Source: Rubricoccus sp038746605 (lineage in GTDB: Bacteria; Bacteroidota; Rhodothermia; Rhodothermales; Rubricoccaceae). Taken from it: 64,000 nucleotides of DNA. The notes beneath the pieces are model-generated. The model ran no database searches. It had not been told where the DNA came from and saw only the letters and a program-made list of their open reading frames with translations. The DNA lies in assembly GCA_038746605.1 (NCBI GenBank), contig JBCDKM010000003.1, positions 1 to 64,000 on the forward strand, read 5' to 3'. Positions 1 through 8,282 of the stretch are shown piece after piece; within the stretch, counting starts at the first letter, position 1, and each line of letters opens with the position of its first letter. The position numbers were made by a program, and so were the translations under genes.

Positions 1-408
<408 letters not shown>

Positions 409-528
409 CCACCGCTGCTGCGTGTGCACATTGCATACTCGCTGCTTCTGCAGCGCTCGATGACGATTGGATTGCTTCTTGGAGCGCCCTGATCGGTTTT
501 GCTACGGCTATCCCATGTCACCCGATTC

Positions 529-636
529 TTGGTGACTGTAGCGCGGGGGATCCACCTCTTCCCATTCCGAACAGAGCCGTTAAGCCCCGCAGCGCCGATG
601 GTACTGCCACTAGGTGGGAGAGTAGGTCGTCGCCAA
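529..636 (+). rRNA. 5S ribosomal RNA
   Basis: Typical 5S core is readable: CCATTCCGAACAGAGCCG near 565-583 and the conserved ATGGTACTGCC near 597-607. The ends were set by the terminal helix: TTGGTGAC at 529-536 pairs fully with GTCGCCAA at 629-636. The length of 108 nt fits bacterial 5S. It follows the 23S gene by about 120 nt and closes the rRNA operon. Confidence 0.95.
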
Positions 637-644
637 GTCCCTTT

Positions 645-680
645 GAGCCCCGGTTCCAGATGGAGCCGGGGCTCTTTCTG
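645..680 (+). terminator. Intrinsic terminator of the rRNA operon
   Basis: A perfect 9-bp GC stem, GAGCCCCGG at 645-653 with CCGGGGCTC at 666-674, is followed by TTTCTGTTTG. It starts nine bases after the 5S gene, so it is the natural end of the rRNA transcript. Confidence 0.9.
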
Positions 681-706
681 TTTGTGCGGCACTGCTGCTA
701 AGCACT

Positions 707-728
707 CCCGCCTCGGTGACGAGGCGGG
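707..728. repeat. CGR palindrome, compact copy
   Basis: CCCGCCTCG and CGAGGCGGG form perfect 9-bp arms around GTGA. It lies between the rRNA terminator and the stop of the minus-strand biotin carboxylase gene. First member of the dispersed palindrome family of this window. Confidence 0.85.
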
Positions 729-752
729 CGTAGCAGAAAGACAATCGATGGG

Positions 753-2246
753 CTAGCGTCTCCGCTGAACCCAGAGGCCGTTTCCTTCAACCGGTGCCGT
801 CCCCTCTCGCGAGGCCGTTTGCCGGTCAGGGCTTCGAAGCAGAGCTCCGACTGCAGCTACTAGCGCTTCGTTTGGGCTAGGCGCGAGTTCCTCTGGAGCA
901 AAGTGCTGTCCGACGAACCCTGTGTCGAAGCCGCCCGCGCGGAAGGCCTCGTGACTCATCACGAAGCGACAGAAGGGGATGGTGGTATGGACGCCCGTGA
1001 TCTCGTACTCGCCGAGGGCCCGATCCATCCGCTCGATGGCCGCTTCTCGCGTAGACGCCCAGGTCGTGAGCTTCGAGATCATTGGGTCGTAATGAATGGG
1101 GACGGTATCGCCCTCCGTCACGCCGGAGTCCACGCGGACGCCGGGGCCCGTTGGAATTCGGTGCCGGTGAAGGGGGCCTGGGTCCGGTAGGAACCCAGCC
1201 TTTACGTTCTCGGCGTAGACGCGACACTCGACGGAATGCCCGTGGATCGCAAGATCTTCCTGCGCATAGCCGAGAGCCTCGCCTTTCGCAATGCGGATTT
1301 GCTCGGCGACGAGATCGAGTCCTGTGATCCATTCCGTGACAGGATGCTCTACTTGAAGACGCGTATTCATCTCGAGGAAGTAGAACTCGCCCGAGTCAAA
1401 GAGGAACTCGACCGTCCCAGCGCCGACGTAGTCGCACGCTTTGGCAGCTGCAACGGCGGCTGCGCCCATCTGGCGCCGTAGGTCCGGTGTGAGGACTGCG
1501 CTAGGCGCCTCCTCCACCACCTTCTGATGGCGCCGCTGGATGGAGCACTCGCGCTCGAACAGGTGCACGGTGTTTCCGTGCGTGTCCGCGAGGACTTGGA
1601 TTTCGATGTGACGCGGGCCGACGAGGTACTTCTCGATGTAGACGCGGTCGTCGCCGAAGGCGCTCTGTGCCTCACTTCGCGCCATCTCAAAGAATGCTGC
1701 AAAGTCGTCGGCGCGCTCGACGACGCGCATGCCTTTGCCGCCCCCGCCCGCGGCGGCCTTGACCAGCACAGGATACCCGATTTCTCCCGCGATGCGCTCC
1801 GCCTCGGCAACATCCGCGATGGCATCAGGGGCACCTGGAGCCATGGGAACTTCGGCCTCGCGCATGAGCGCGCGAGCAGCCGTCTTGTCGCCCATGAGTT
1901 CGATGGCACGCGGCGGGGGCCCAATGAACACGATGCCCGCCTGGGTGCAGGCGCGGGCGAAGCCAGCGTTTTCCGAAAGGAAGCCGTAGCCTGGATGAAT
2001 GGCGCTCGCACCTGTTTGGCGTGCAGCCTCCAGAATGGCATCGCCGAGGAGGTAGGACTGAGCTGACGGGGCGGGGCCGATGTGGACCGCCGTATCCGCG
2101 AGGCGGACGTGGAGGGCGTCCCGGTCGGCATCGGAGTAGACGGCGACGGTCTTCAGCCCGAGCTCGCGGCAGGTCCGCATGACGCGGACTGCGATCTCGC
2201 CACGATTGGCGATCAGGACGGTGTCAAATGACAGGGCGGCGGGCAT
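753..2246 (-). CDS. accC: Biotin carboxylase (acyl-CoA carboxylase subunit)
   Basis: ATP-dependent carboxylation of protein-bound biotin, the first half-reaction of acetyl- or acyl-CoA carboxylases. The 497-residue product has the N-terminal biotin carboxylase fold starting at LIANRGEIAVRV (residues 11-22), the ATP-grasp glycine loop GGGGKG (167-172), and the catalytic segment EMNTRLQVEHP (292-302). The start was placed at the ATG at 2246 because homology begins within ten residues of it; a longer reading would overlap the divergent chaperone gene's leader. It is ~45 residues longer than stand-alone AccC, with an Ala/Arg-rich tail such as is seen in catabolic acyl-CoA carboxylase alpha subunits. 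No biotin carboxyl carrier domain is present and no carrier gene is adjacent, so whether it serves fatty acid synthesis or propionyl-CoA metabolism is open. Confidence 0.92.
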   Translation of the reverse strand: MPAALSFDTVLIANRGEIAVRVMRTCRELGLKTVAVYSDADRDALHVRLADTAVHIGPAPSAQSYLLGDAILEAARQTGASAIHPGYGFLSENAGFARACTQAGIVFIGPPPRAIELMGDKTAARALMREAEVPMAPGAPDAIADVAEAERIAGEIGYPVLVKAAAGGGGKGMRVVERADDFAAFFEMARSEAQSAFGDDRVYIEKYLVGPRHIEIQVLADTHGNTVHLFERECSIQRRHQKVVEEAPSAVLTPDLRRQMGAAAVAAAKACDYVGAGTVEFLFDSGEFYFLEMNTRLQVEHPVTEWITGLDLVAEQIRIAKGEALGYAQEDLAIHGHSVECRVYAENVKAGFLPDPGPLHRHRIPTGPGVRVDSGVTEGDTVPIHYDPMISKLTTWASTREAAIERMDRALGEYEITGVHTTIPFCRFVMSHEAFRAGGFDTGFVGQHFAPEELAPSPNEALVAAVGALLRSPDRQTASREGTAPVEGNGLWVQRRR

Positions 2247-2325
2247 CGGCGTTGGTACGGTTTTAGAGCTTCGGAGGAGGGTGGGAACGCTTGTGTCATA
2301 ACGGCACGATGGCCTCGCCTTGACC

Positions 2326-3144
2326 ATGGCCGAGATCACCGATCATTACCAAACCCTCGACGTCCCTGAGACTGCAAGCGCTGCTGAAATTAAGCGAGCG
2401 TATCGGAGGCTTGCGCGTGTCTACCATCCCGACCGAAATGCAGGAGACACGTCGGTTATCGAGCGGTTCCGGGCCATACAGGAAGCCTATGAGGTGCTTG
2501 CGGACCCTGCAACACGCGCAGCCTATGACCAGATGCGGCGCGACCCGCTCTCAGTCTTTGGAGGGAGTGGCTACTCGCCATCTCTGAACGAGATGCATGC
2601 GCATCTCTTCGGGAACGGCAGGGTGGAAGCCCGTAGCGGTCGTGACGCCGAGGCAGAGGTCCGTCTCTCGTTCGAACAATCTCTTGCAGGAGGGAAGGCA
2701 GAAGTTCGGCTTCGAGATGGAACGGCTCTTCAAGTGCCGATCCCAAAGGGGGTTCGAAGCGGGGTCAAGGTGCGGTTCAGAGACCGAGCGCCCACGCATG
2801 GGGATCATGCGCCGGGCGATCTCTACGTCACGTTTCGGGTAGCTCCCAGCTCGCGGTTCCGACGCGAGGGAAACGACCTCCACATCGTGGAGCCCGTGAC
2901 TGTAATGGAAGCTCTCCTAGGTACGAGCCGTGCCATCACGGACGCCTATGGTCGAGGGATCAAAGCCACGATCCCACCCGGCACGCAGCCGGGTGAGCGC
3001 CTTCGTCTGCGTGGCCAGGGTGTCCGCACCGCAACACAGAAAGGTGATCTCTACGTTGAGGTTCGCGTCACTGTGCCTCGGTCTCTGACAGAGGAGCAGC
3101 GTATCGAGCTATCCGCCTGCGTGCGCAAGCTTGGGCTCATATGA
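2326..3144 (+). CDS. DnaJ-family co-chaperone, CbpA type
   Basis: J-domain protein that stimulates DnaK ATPase. The N-terminal J domain (about residues 4-68) holds the invariant HPD at 34-36 inside VYHPDRN. It is followed directly by a DnaJ C-terminal substrate-binding region (roughly 105-265; PIPKGVRSG and IPPGTQPGERLRLRGQG are typical). There is no CXXCXGXG zinc finger and only a short linker, so it is the CbpA/type II class rather than DnaJ itself. The ATG at 2326 is preferred over a TTG two codons earlier. It is divergent from accC with an 80-base gap. The product is 272 residues; type II J-proteins are usually ~300. Confidence 0.9.
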   Translation: MAEITDHYQTLDVPETASAAEIKRAYRRLARVYHPDRNAGDTSVIERFRAIQEAYEVLADPATRAAYDQMRRDPLSVFGGSGYSPSLNEMHAHLFGNGRVEARSGRDAEAEVRLSFEQSLAGGKAEVRLRDGTALQVPIPKGVRSGVKVRFRDRAPTHGDHAPGDLYVTFRVAPSSRFRREGNDLHIVEPVTVMEALLGTSRAITDAYGRGIKATIPPGTQPGERLRLRGQGVRTATQKGDLYVEVRVTVPRSLTEEQRIELSACVRKLGLI

Positions 3145-3202
3145 CAATACTCGTTCTGCACAAGATGAGTCAAAAAACAGACTGTCGATTGGGGCGTCGA
3201 CT

Positions 3203-3571
3203 CTAGCCGTCCTTAACGTCAAAATCTGCGCGGTGCCCGATGGCGACGCTGACCACCTTGGTCACGTCTACGGGTACCTCATCTGTTTTCTGGGAGGTCT
3301 TGAGATAGATGGTGCCCTCGAAGGTGGCGTCCTCTAGGTTGGGAAGGTCTTCGAGGTCTGCATCATTCCCGGCAAAGAACACTCCCTTGTAGACGATGCC
3401 TCTGTAGGTGTCGACGGGGTAGCAGTAGCCTTCCCCCGAGATACCGGCGAGGGTTGCGTCCTGAAGTTCGTAGAGGGCCAAAACGGAAGGGGTATGGTGA
3501 CTGGTTACGGTCGTGTAACGTATCACACGCGCCCGGGCGGTGCCAGTTCGCCTGATGCCTGATCTCGCCAC
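3203..3571 (-). CDS. Hypothetical protein
   Basis: A 122-codon reading frame with a possible GTG start at 3571. The C-terminal half looks like a real soluble protein: acidic, with alternating hydrophobic residues (YKGVFFAGND, EGTIYLKTSQ, VTKVVSVAIG). The Arg-rich first ~25 residues are less convincing, so translation may begin further inside. No family is recognised. It converges with the chaperone gene (58-base gap). No signal peptide or membrane segment is evident. Confidence 0.5.
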   Translation of the reverse strand: MARSGIRRTGTARARVIRYTTVTSHHTPSVLALYELQDATLAGISGEGYCYPVDTYRGIVYKGVFFAGNDADLEDLPNLEDATFEGTIYLKTSQKTDEVPVDVTKVVSVAIGHRADFDVKDG

Positions 3572-3714
3572 ACCAGATACACGGTGTTGGAAGCTTTTAC
3601 TCGCCGAGTGGGTGACGTTGGTCGTCTCTCGGATCAGCGATGTGTACCGGAGGGTTCAGACGGTGAGTCAGTAGCCCTGAGACCTAGGCGGGGTCGCGTA
3701 TGAACGGAGGCATG

Positions 3715-4140
3715 CTAGCTGAGGATATCGATCAACTCCACCTCGAAGATGAGTACCGAGCATGGCGGGATGACCACGTTGCCATCGGCGTCTTGCCGCT
3801 CCTGTGTGCCGTAGCCTCTCAGAGGCGGGACGGTGACCCGGCGCTCGCCACCGAGCCGCATCCCTGTGATGCCTTCGCGGAAACCCGAGACCGTGTTGGT
3901 GAGCGTGAATGCGATGTTGGTGCCGCTGTCGAACTCTGCGCCGTCCGTGAGGGTGCCACGGTAGTTGACGAGCACGCGGTCGTTGGGGTTAGCCTGAGCT
4001 GGGCTCGTACCGACAGCCAGCGTGTCAATCGAGATCTCCAGAGACTCATTGTCGCACGACGTGACGATAGGATCGCTAGAGTCGCATGCAGTGAGGGCGA
4101 GGGCCAGCGTGAGAGCGCCGAGGACGGAGAGCCGGGTCAT
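3715..4140 (-). CDS. FKBP-type peptidyl-prolyl isomerase, lipoprotein
   Basis: Predicted envelope proline isomerase or folding helper. The start at 4140 gives a lipoprotein signal peptide ending at a lipobox (LALTAC, Cys about residue 19). The body (about residues 50-141) matches the FKBP fold: VLVNYRGTLTDGAEFDSG, then GFREGITGMRLGGERRVTVPP, then the closing strand LIFEVELIDI. The length of 141 residues is close to a minimal single FKBP domain plus leader. It is followed on the same strand only by the gene at 3203. Confidence 0.88.
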   Translation of the reverse strand: MTRLSVLGALTLALALTACDSSDPIVTSCDNESLEISIDTLAVGTSPAQANPNDRVLVNYRGTLTDGAEFDSGTNIAFTLTNTVSGFREGITGMRLGGERRVTVPPLRGYGTQERQDADGNVVIPPCSVLIFEVELIDILS

Positions 4141-4239
4141 GGTGGGGTGTTGTTTTTGCAGCGCGAAGATATCGGGCACACACGCCCCTTCCGTATCCAG
4201 GGCACGCGTCTTCGCCCCGGTTTCCCTCACGTGCCCGCT

Positions 4240-4259
4240 CCGCCTCGGCACCGAGGTGG
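4240..4259. repeat. CGR palindrome, compact copy
   Basis: CCGCCTCGG, CA, CCGAGGTGG (one G:T wobble). It lies just past the stop at 4266 of the frameshifted minus-strand gene and before the FKBP gene. No T-tract on either side. Confidence 0.8.
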
Positions 4260-4265
4260 GCAGGG

Positions 4266-4674
4266 CTACACGATGACGTAGTCCGTTCTGTCGTGCCGGT
4301 GCAGAATCATGACTCGCCGACCGGTCTCGAAGTCAAAGGTCACGCTCCACTGATCCGTGTCTCCGTGTGCCACGTGGTAGTTCAAGAGCAGGGCTCCCTT
4401 CACGTTCGCAGACGCAGCTACATCTGTAGGGCTCGCTCCCCACTCTGGATCTGCTCGCGCCCATTCCAGTAAGGTCCCCATCCTGCTGGCGCCAGGAGCA
4501 TGTGGCCCCCTCGAAGTAGAGACAGTACCAGCGTCCTTCGAAGCGGAGATGAGTGACCACAGCAGTCTCGTCGCCTGACGAGAGACCTTCGCATAAGAGG
4601 TGTTCGCACGCGCACCCTGCGAGGTCAGGAGGCTCGCCGTTGAACTGGAAGGGAGGTCTCAGGACAGCCTTCAC
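4266..4674 (-). pseudogene. Small hypothetical gene broken by a one-base frameshift
   Basis: A GTG start at 4674 lies two bases past the Nudix gene's stop, suggesting translational coupling. The first frame reads well as far as WRQQDG (about 60 codons), then continues into nonsense, while the next frame takes over with TLLEWARADPEWGAS and runs to the stop at 4266. Removing one base from the CCCC run at 4476-4479 (GGGG on the coding strand) restores a single 135-residue protein. That protein would be soluble, with five cysteines in its first half. No family is recognised. The event is either a recent mutation, a homopolymer sequencing error, or a programmed +1 shift; the sequence alone cannot decide. 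Confidence 0.7.
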
Positions 4675-4676
4675 GC

Positions 4677-5393
4677 TCAGACGCCGAGTACCTCTGGGTC
4701 CAGAAGCGCGTGGTGCTGGCGGAGCGTCTTGTAGCCCAGCTTCTCGCCAGCGGTAGCCCACTTCTTCCAGCCTACCTTCGTGATGTTCTCCGCCTTCTCT
4801 GGCGTGAACTCGCGGGCCTCCGTCGTCATCGAGAACCAGTGCGTGGTCTTGACAGCATAGACGCCGCGCTTGTGCCAGACGTAGCCGTGGATGGTGTGGC
4901 CGAGCGGGTGCAGAAGCTGGATGTACTTCTTCTTGACGCCGACCTCCTCGGAGACCTCGCGCCGCGCCGCCTGTACGGGCGTCTCGCCGGGGTCCATCTT
5001 GCCCTTGGGGAGATCCCACTTCCCCTTTCGCTTGATGATGAGCAGCTTGATGTTGTTCTTCGCCGTCCGCCGTACCACGAAGCCGCCTGCGGCCACGACG
5101 GGGTACGGTCGCCAGTAGTCGCCGTCTGCGTCCACGTTCAGGACGGCGGCGCGCGGGATGCGCCGCACCACGGGGGGGCCGGAGTTGGGAAGCTCTGCGC
5201 CCTCGGGTGGCGTCGCAAGGTTGAGCGCATCGCGGTCCAGCACGAGGATCCAGCCAGGGCGACCAGGGTGGCTGCGGCGAGCGTGCTCAGCGGTGGGAAG
5301 CTGGTCGTAGAGCCAGAACGGCTCAGGCTTGTTGCGGAGCCCCTTCTCGGACAGGTTGCGCGGGTCGTCGTAGGTGACGGCGTAGAGGAGCAC
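4677..5393 (-). CDS. Nudix hydrolase
   Basis: Hydrolase of a nucleoside-diphosphate-linked substrate. The Nudix box is complete at about residues 131-153: GKMDPGETPVQ followed by AARREVSEEVG, containing the metal-binding REVSEE core. The first ~95 residues form an extra N-terminal region (with WILVLDRDALNLATPP) not needed for the Nudix fold. The Nudix domain occupies about 96-225. A GTG at 5393 is the best start; no ATG lies nearby. The gene diverges from the flavoprotein gene at 5511. The substrate cannot be told from sequence. Confidence 0.88.
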   Translation of the reverse strand: MLLYAVTYDDPRNLSEKGLRNKPEPFWLYDQLPTAEHARRSHPGRPGWILVLDRDALNLATPPEGAELPNSGPPVVRRIPRAAVLNVDADGDYWRPYPVVAAGGFVVRRTAKNNIKLLIIKRKGKWDLPKGKMDPGETPVQAARREVSEEVGVKKKYIQLLHPLGHTIHGYVWHKRGVYAVKTTHWFSMTTEAREFTPEKAENITKVGWKKWATAGEKLGYKTLRQHHALLDPEVLGV

Positions 5394-5510
5394 GGGCGAT
5401 CAGTCGGGAAGGATCATCGTCTATCGTGCCAAGGTCGCACTTCGCGCGAAGAGATGCGCGCCTGGATTGCACGCCGCTCGTACCCTTCCGCCTCTCACCC
5501 CTCTTTCGAC

Positions 5511-6983
5511 ATGGCTCGTTACGACTTCGACTACATCGTCATCGGCGGCGGCGCCGCTGGCCTGACCGCCGCAGGCATCGCGGCTAACGCAGGCGTCAAA
5601 ACGATGATGATCGAGCGGCACCGGCTCGGCGGCGATTGCACCTGGACCGGTTGCGTGCCCTCGAAGGCGCTTCTCCACGCCGCCCACCTCGCGCACAGCG
5701 CCCGCACGGCGAGCCCGTTCGGCATCGACGTGGCGGGCGTGAATGTCCGCTTTGCGGATGTCGTCGCGCACGTCCACCGGTTGCGCGAGGAGGTCTACGA
5801 GGACGCCGACGCGCCCGAGATCTTCGAGGGCTTCGGGGTGGAAGTAGTCCACGGCGCTGCGCGGTTCACAGACCCACACACCGTAGAAATCGACACCGAG
5901 GACGGCACGCGTCGTGTCACAGGACGGTTGTTCTGCATCTGCACCGGAGGTCGCGCCGCAGCACCGCCTATCGGTGGGCTAGACACGGTGGACTACCTCA
6001 CCAACGAGACGCTCTTCGAGATGACCGAGCAGCCCACGAGGCTAGCGGTCGTCGGTGCCGGGCCGATTGGCGTGGAGATGAGCCAGTCGTTTGTCCGCCA
6101 CGGGACCGAGGTCGTGGTGATCGACCGGAGCAGCGGAGTCCTGAACCGCGACGACCCCGACCACACCGAGATCGTCCGGCAGTCTCTCGAGGCGGACGGC
6201 GTGGACTTCCGCTTCGAGGCCGGGCTGGACCGCGTGGAGCCGACGGACGGCGGGGGCGTGCGTCTCCACCTCAGTGGGGGCGACAGCGTGGAGGCCGACC
6301 GGCTCCTCATCGCGGCCGGGCGCAAACCCAACGTGGAAAATATCGGGCTGGACGCCGCGGGTGTCGCGGTCGAGAGGAAGGGCATCCGGGTCAACGACAA
6401 GTGTCAGACCTCGCAGAAACATATCTACTCTGCGGGTGACTGCACCGGCGAGTACCAGCTCACCCACATGAGTGAGCATATGGCGAAGGTGGCGACTACC
6501 AACGCCGTGCTCAAGATCCCCTCCAAAATCGACCGGGCGCACGTGCCCTGGGTGACGTTCTCCGATCCCGAGTTGGCGCACCTCGGCGCGAGCGCGGCGG
6601 AACTGCGCGAGCGCGGGACGAGCTTCGAGGTTTATCGCTTCCCTTACACGAAGGTGGACCGAGGCATCACCGAGGGGAAGACGATGGGCGACATCAAGGT
6701 CTTCGGAACGAAGTGGCGCGGCAAGATCCTCGGCGCGAGCGTCGTCGGCGAGCGGGCAGGCGAACTGATGCAGATCATCGCCGTCGCGATGAAGTCTGGC
6801 GCCACGCTCCAGACCCTGGCCGACACCATCTTCGCGTACCCGACCTACGCGCTCGGTGCGCGCCGCATGGCCGATCAGTGGTACGTCCGCAAGCAGTTCC
6901 CGACGGCCATCAAGGCGCTCCAGCGGGTCTTTGGCTATCGCGGGATGGTGCCTCCCCCGCCGGATCCCAACCGGATCGTCTGA
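5511..6983 (+). CDS. Pyridine nucleotide-disulfide oxidoreductase (mercuric reductase/LpdA-like)
   Basis: Class I flavin disulfide reductase of 490 residues. The ATG at 5511 starts just ahead of the FAD-binding motif (GGGAAG, 12-17). The redox-active pair is C43 and C48 in GGDCTWTGCVPSK. The NAD(P)-binding motif VVGAGPIGVEMSQSF lies near residue 180, the second FAD motif IYSAGDCTG near 308, and the dimerisation domain follows. The C-terminal catalytic dyad usually written HPTxxE is replaced by YPTYAL near residue 445, so it is unlikely to be a canonical dihydrolipoamide dehydrogenase or glutathione reductase. The substrate is unknown. A CGR palindrome follows the stop by four bases. Confidence 0.88.
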   Translation: MARYDFDYIVIGGGAAGLTAAGIAANAGVKTMMIERHRLGGDCTWTGCVPSKALLHAAHLAHSARTASPFGIDVAGVNVRFADVVAHVHRLREEVYEDADAPEIFEGFGVEVVHGAARFTDPHTVEIDTEDGTRRVTGRLFCICTGGRAAAPPIGGLDTVDYLTNETLFEMTEQPTRLAVVGAGPIGVEMSQSFVRHGTEVVVIDRSSGVLNRDDPDHTEIVRQSLEADGVDFRFEAGLDRVEPTDGGGVRLHLSGGDSVEADRLLIAAGRKPNVENIGLDAAGVAVERKGIRVNDKCQTSQKHIYSAGDCTGEYQLTHMSEHMAKVATTNAVLKIPSKIDRAHVPWVTFSDPELAHLGASAAELRERGTSFEVYRFPYTKVDRGITEGKTMGDIKVFGTKWRGKILGASVVGERAGELMQIIAVAMKSGATLQTLADTIFAYPTYALGARRMADQWYVRKQFPTAIKALQRVFGYRGMVPPPPDPNRIV

Positions 6984-6987
6984 CTCG

Positions 6988-7010
6988 GTCCGCCTCGGCA
7001 CCGAGGCGGA
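6988..7010. repeat. CGR palindrome, compact copy
   Basis: TCCGCCTCGG, CA, CCGAGGCGGA: perfect 10-bp arms four bases after the flavoprotein stop codon. Followed by GGACCCC, so no T-tract. Confidence 0.88.
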
Positions 7011-7106
7011 GGACCCCGCGCTCTGGATGCTGGTCAAGCGCGCCGTGGCCGAGCGCCGAGCTGTGTTGGGGCTCTGAGGAAGTCCCGGGCTTCTCGTGTG
7101 ACATGT

Positions 7107-7136
7107 GGGCTGAGTACGAAGAGGCATAGTCAGCCC
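7107..7136 (+). terminator. Possible terminator hairpin
   Basis: GGGCTGA (7107-7113) pairs with TCAGCCC (7130-7136) over a 16-nt loop and is followed by TTTGAT. The long loop makes it a weak candidate. Confidence 0.35.
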
Positions 7137-7348
7137 TTTGATAGGGCCGCGACCACTCCGCCGTTTCCTCTTAGGGTTTGAGGCTGACTCATGCTCCAAG
7201 TTCTAACCTTGAAGACTCCTTGCGAATGGCAACGTATAGTCCTAGCTCTTAACAAGCATGAAAGATTAATCTAGAGCCACGTCTTCTGGCCGTACCCTTG
7301 TATCTGAATCTAATTCTGGACTCGTGTTCACCACTCTCTCCTCTTGTC

Positions 7349-8050
7349 ATGGTACACCTTACGCGTTCTTCCATTTTCCTCCTGGCTCTTGCCCTCGTGC
7401 TTGCGGCGTGCGATGCCACAAGTCCGGCTCCACCATCGGGCACTATCGCTCCGTCTCAAGGAGGTGAGGTCCCGACGCTTGGTAAGCAGGCCACCTGCAC
7501 GCGTGCCCAACTCGACGCCATCACGGCGTCTGGCCCCGACCTTGTCAACGAGGGCGCGTCTCACACCTGGAGTATCGTCCTTCCTCCAGCCTGCTCCGAC
7601 GCGACGGTCAACTGGTATGTTCAGTACGGTCAGACGTATGCGGTCCCGGTCGGTAGCGGAGAAAGCGCCACCTACGCGTATGGCCCCGCAGACGGTAGCC
7701 CGACCCCCAACCAGTTTGACATCTATGCGGACATTCGCCATCCGGACTACCAGTTCGAATTCTGGCGTCCAAGCGTTGAGGTCGATGTCATAACGTTCTA
7801 CCAGTCCCAACCGCGGAAGGATGGTCGCCCCTTGGGAAGTGACTGGCGTGGAAGCACCCAGACACCCGTTCTGGCAGCCTCCGCTGACCGCTTCTGCCAG
7901 GAACTCGCGGGGAGCTATTTCTCCGGTGCAGAAGCGTACCAGGGGACCTATCAGACGGGAGGCGTCTACACCTACTGGACAGGGTCGTACTGGGCGGTCA
8001 CTGGAGACAACGGGATCGTCACTGCGAGTTCCGTTACCTGCGAGCGCTGA
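7349..8050 (+). CDS. Hypothetical lipoprotein
   Basis: A 233-residue exported protein. The ATG at 7349 gives a lipoprotein leader, MVHLTRSSIFLLALALVLAAC, with the lipobox Cys at residue 21; an in-frame ATG 17 codons earlier would bury the signal. The mature part begins with a Ser/Pro-rich linker and has a Trp/Tyr-rich body (TWSIVLPPAC, NWYVQYGQTYAVPVG, GVYTYWTGSYW). At least five further cysteines suggest disulfides. The middle region (about residues 55-125) may be an immunoglobulin-like or PKD-like beta domain, but no family is recognised. It stands alone between two terminator-like structures. Confidence 0.7.
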   Translation: MVHLTRSSIFLLALALVLAACDATSPAPPSGTIAPSQGGEVPTLGKQATCTRAQLDAITASGPDLVNEGASHTWSIVLPPACSDATVNWYVQYGQTYAVPVGSGESATYAYGPADGSPTPNQFDIYADIRHPDYQFEFWRPSVEVDVITFYQSQPRKDGRPLGSDWRGSTQTPVLAASADRFCQELAGSYFSGAEAYQGTYQTGGVYTYWTGSYWAVTGDNGIVTASSVTCER

Positions 8051-8072
8051 TTTCCCTTACCGTGGATGGCTA

Positions 8073-8103
8073 CGCGCCGGGTGCCTGTGAGGCATCCGGC
8101 GCG
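8073..8103 (+). terminator. Strong hairpin terminator
   Basis: CGCGCCGGGTGCCT pairs with AGGCATCCGGCGCG (one G:T) around a GTG loop, 22 bases after the lipoprotein stop. The descending strand is followed by CCGGTTTCTG, a weak T-tract. Confidence 0.7.
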
Positions 8104-8136
8104 CCGGTTTCTGTCCCCTCCCGGGAGTAGCTATGC

Positions 8137-8156
8137 CCGCCTCGGCACCGAGGCGG
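8137..8156. repeat. CGR palindrome, compact copy
   Basis: CCGCCTCGG, CA, CCGAGGCGG, perfect arms. It lies 34 bases beyond the strong hairpin after the lipoprotein gene and ~125 bases before korA, so here the palindrome is in addition to an ordinary terminator. Confidence 0.88.
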
Positions 8157-8282
8157 ACAGAGCCGGGTGCTGTCGCGCCTCCCGGAATTCGCTGCGATTG
8201 ACCGCTTCCTCATCGGGCGCGCCTCTAGGTTGGGAATCCCCATGCGCCGCCCGACGTACCCGGCGCGTTCTTCCTCCCGCAC

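Larger units (their letters stand above)
6984..7348. other. Intergenic region, AT-richer, no convincing gene
   Basis: Contains the CGR palindrome at 6988-7010 and a hairpin at 7107-7136. From about 7140 the base composition becomes visibly more AT-rich (for example CTAGCTCTTAACAAGCATG near 7241-7260). A frame reading ALWMLVKRAVAERRAVLGL (7018-7077) looks helical but has no own start and is judged fortuitous. The promoter of the lipoprotein gene at 7349 must lie here; no clear -35/-10 pair was picked out. Confidence 0.6.

Noticed and set aside
409..528. A tRNA gene in the 23S-5S spacer
   Set aside because: No T-loop GTTCRANNC or cloverleaf arms could be found in the spacer.
1527..2066. Plus-strand frame inside accC
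   Set aside because: accC has intact ATP-grasp motifs on the other strand; no support for a second gene.
7016..7077. Helical-looking peptide ALWMLVKRAVAERRAVLGL after the flavoprotein gene
   Set aside because: It has no start codon of its own, overlaps the CGR palindrome in frame, and is too short to judge.
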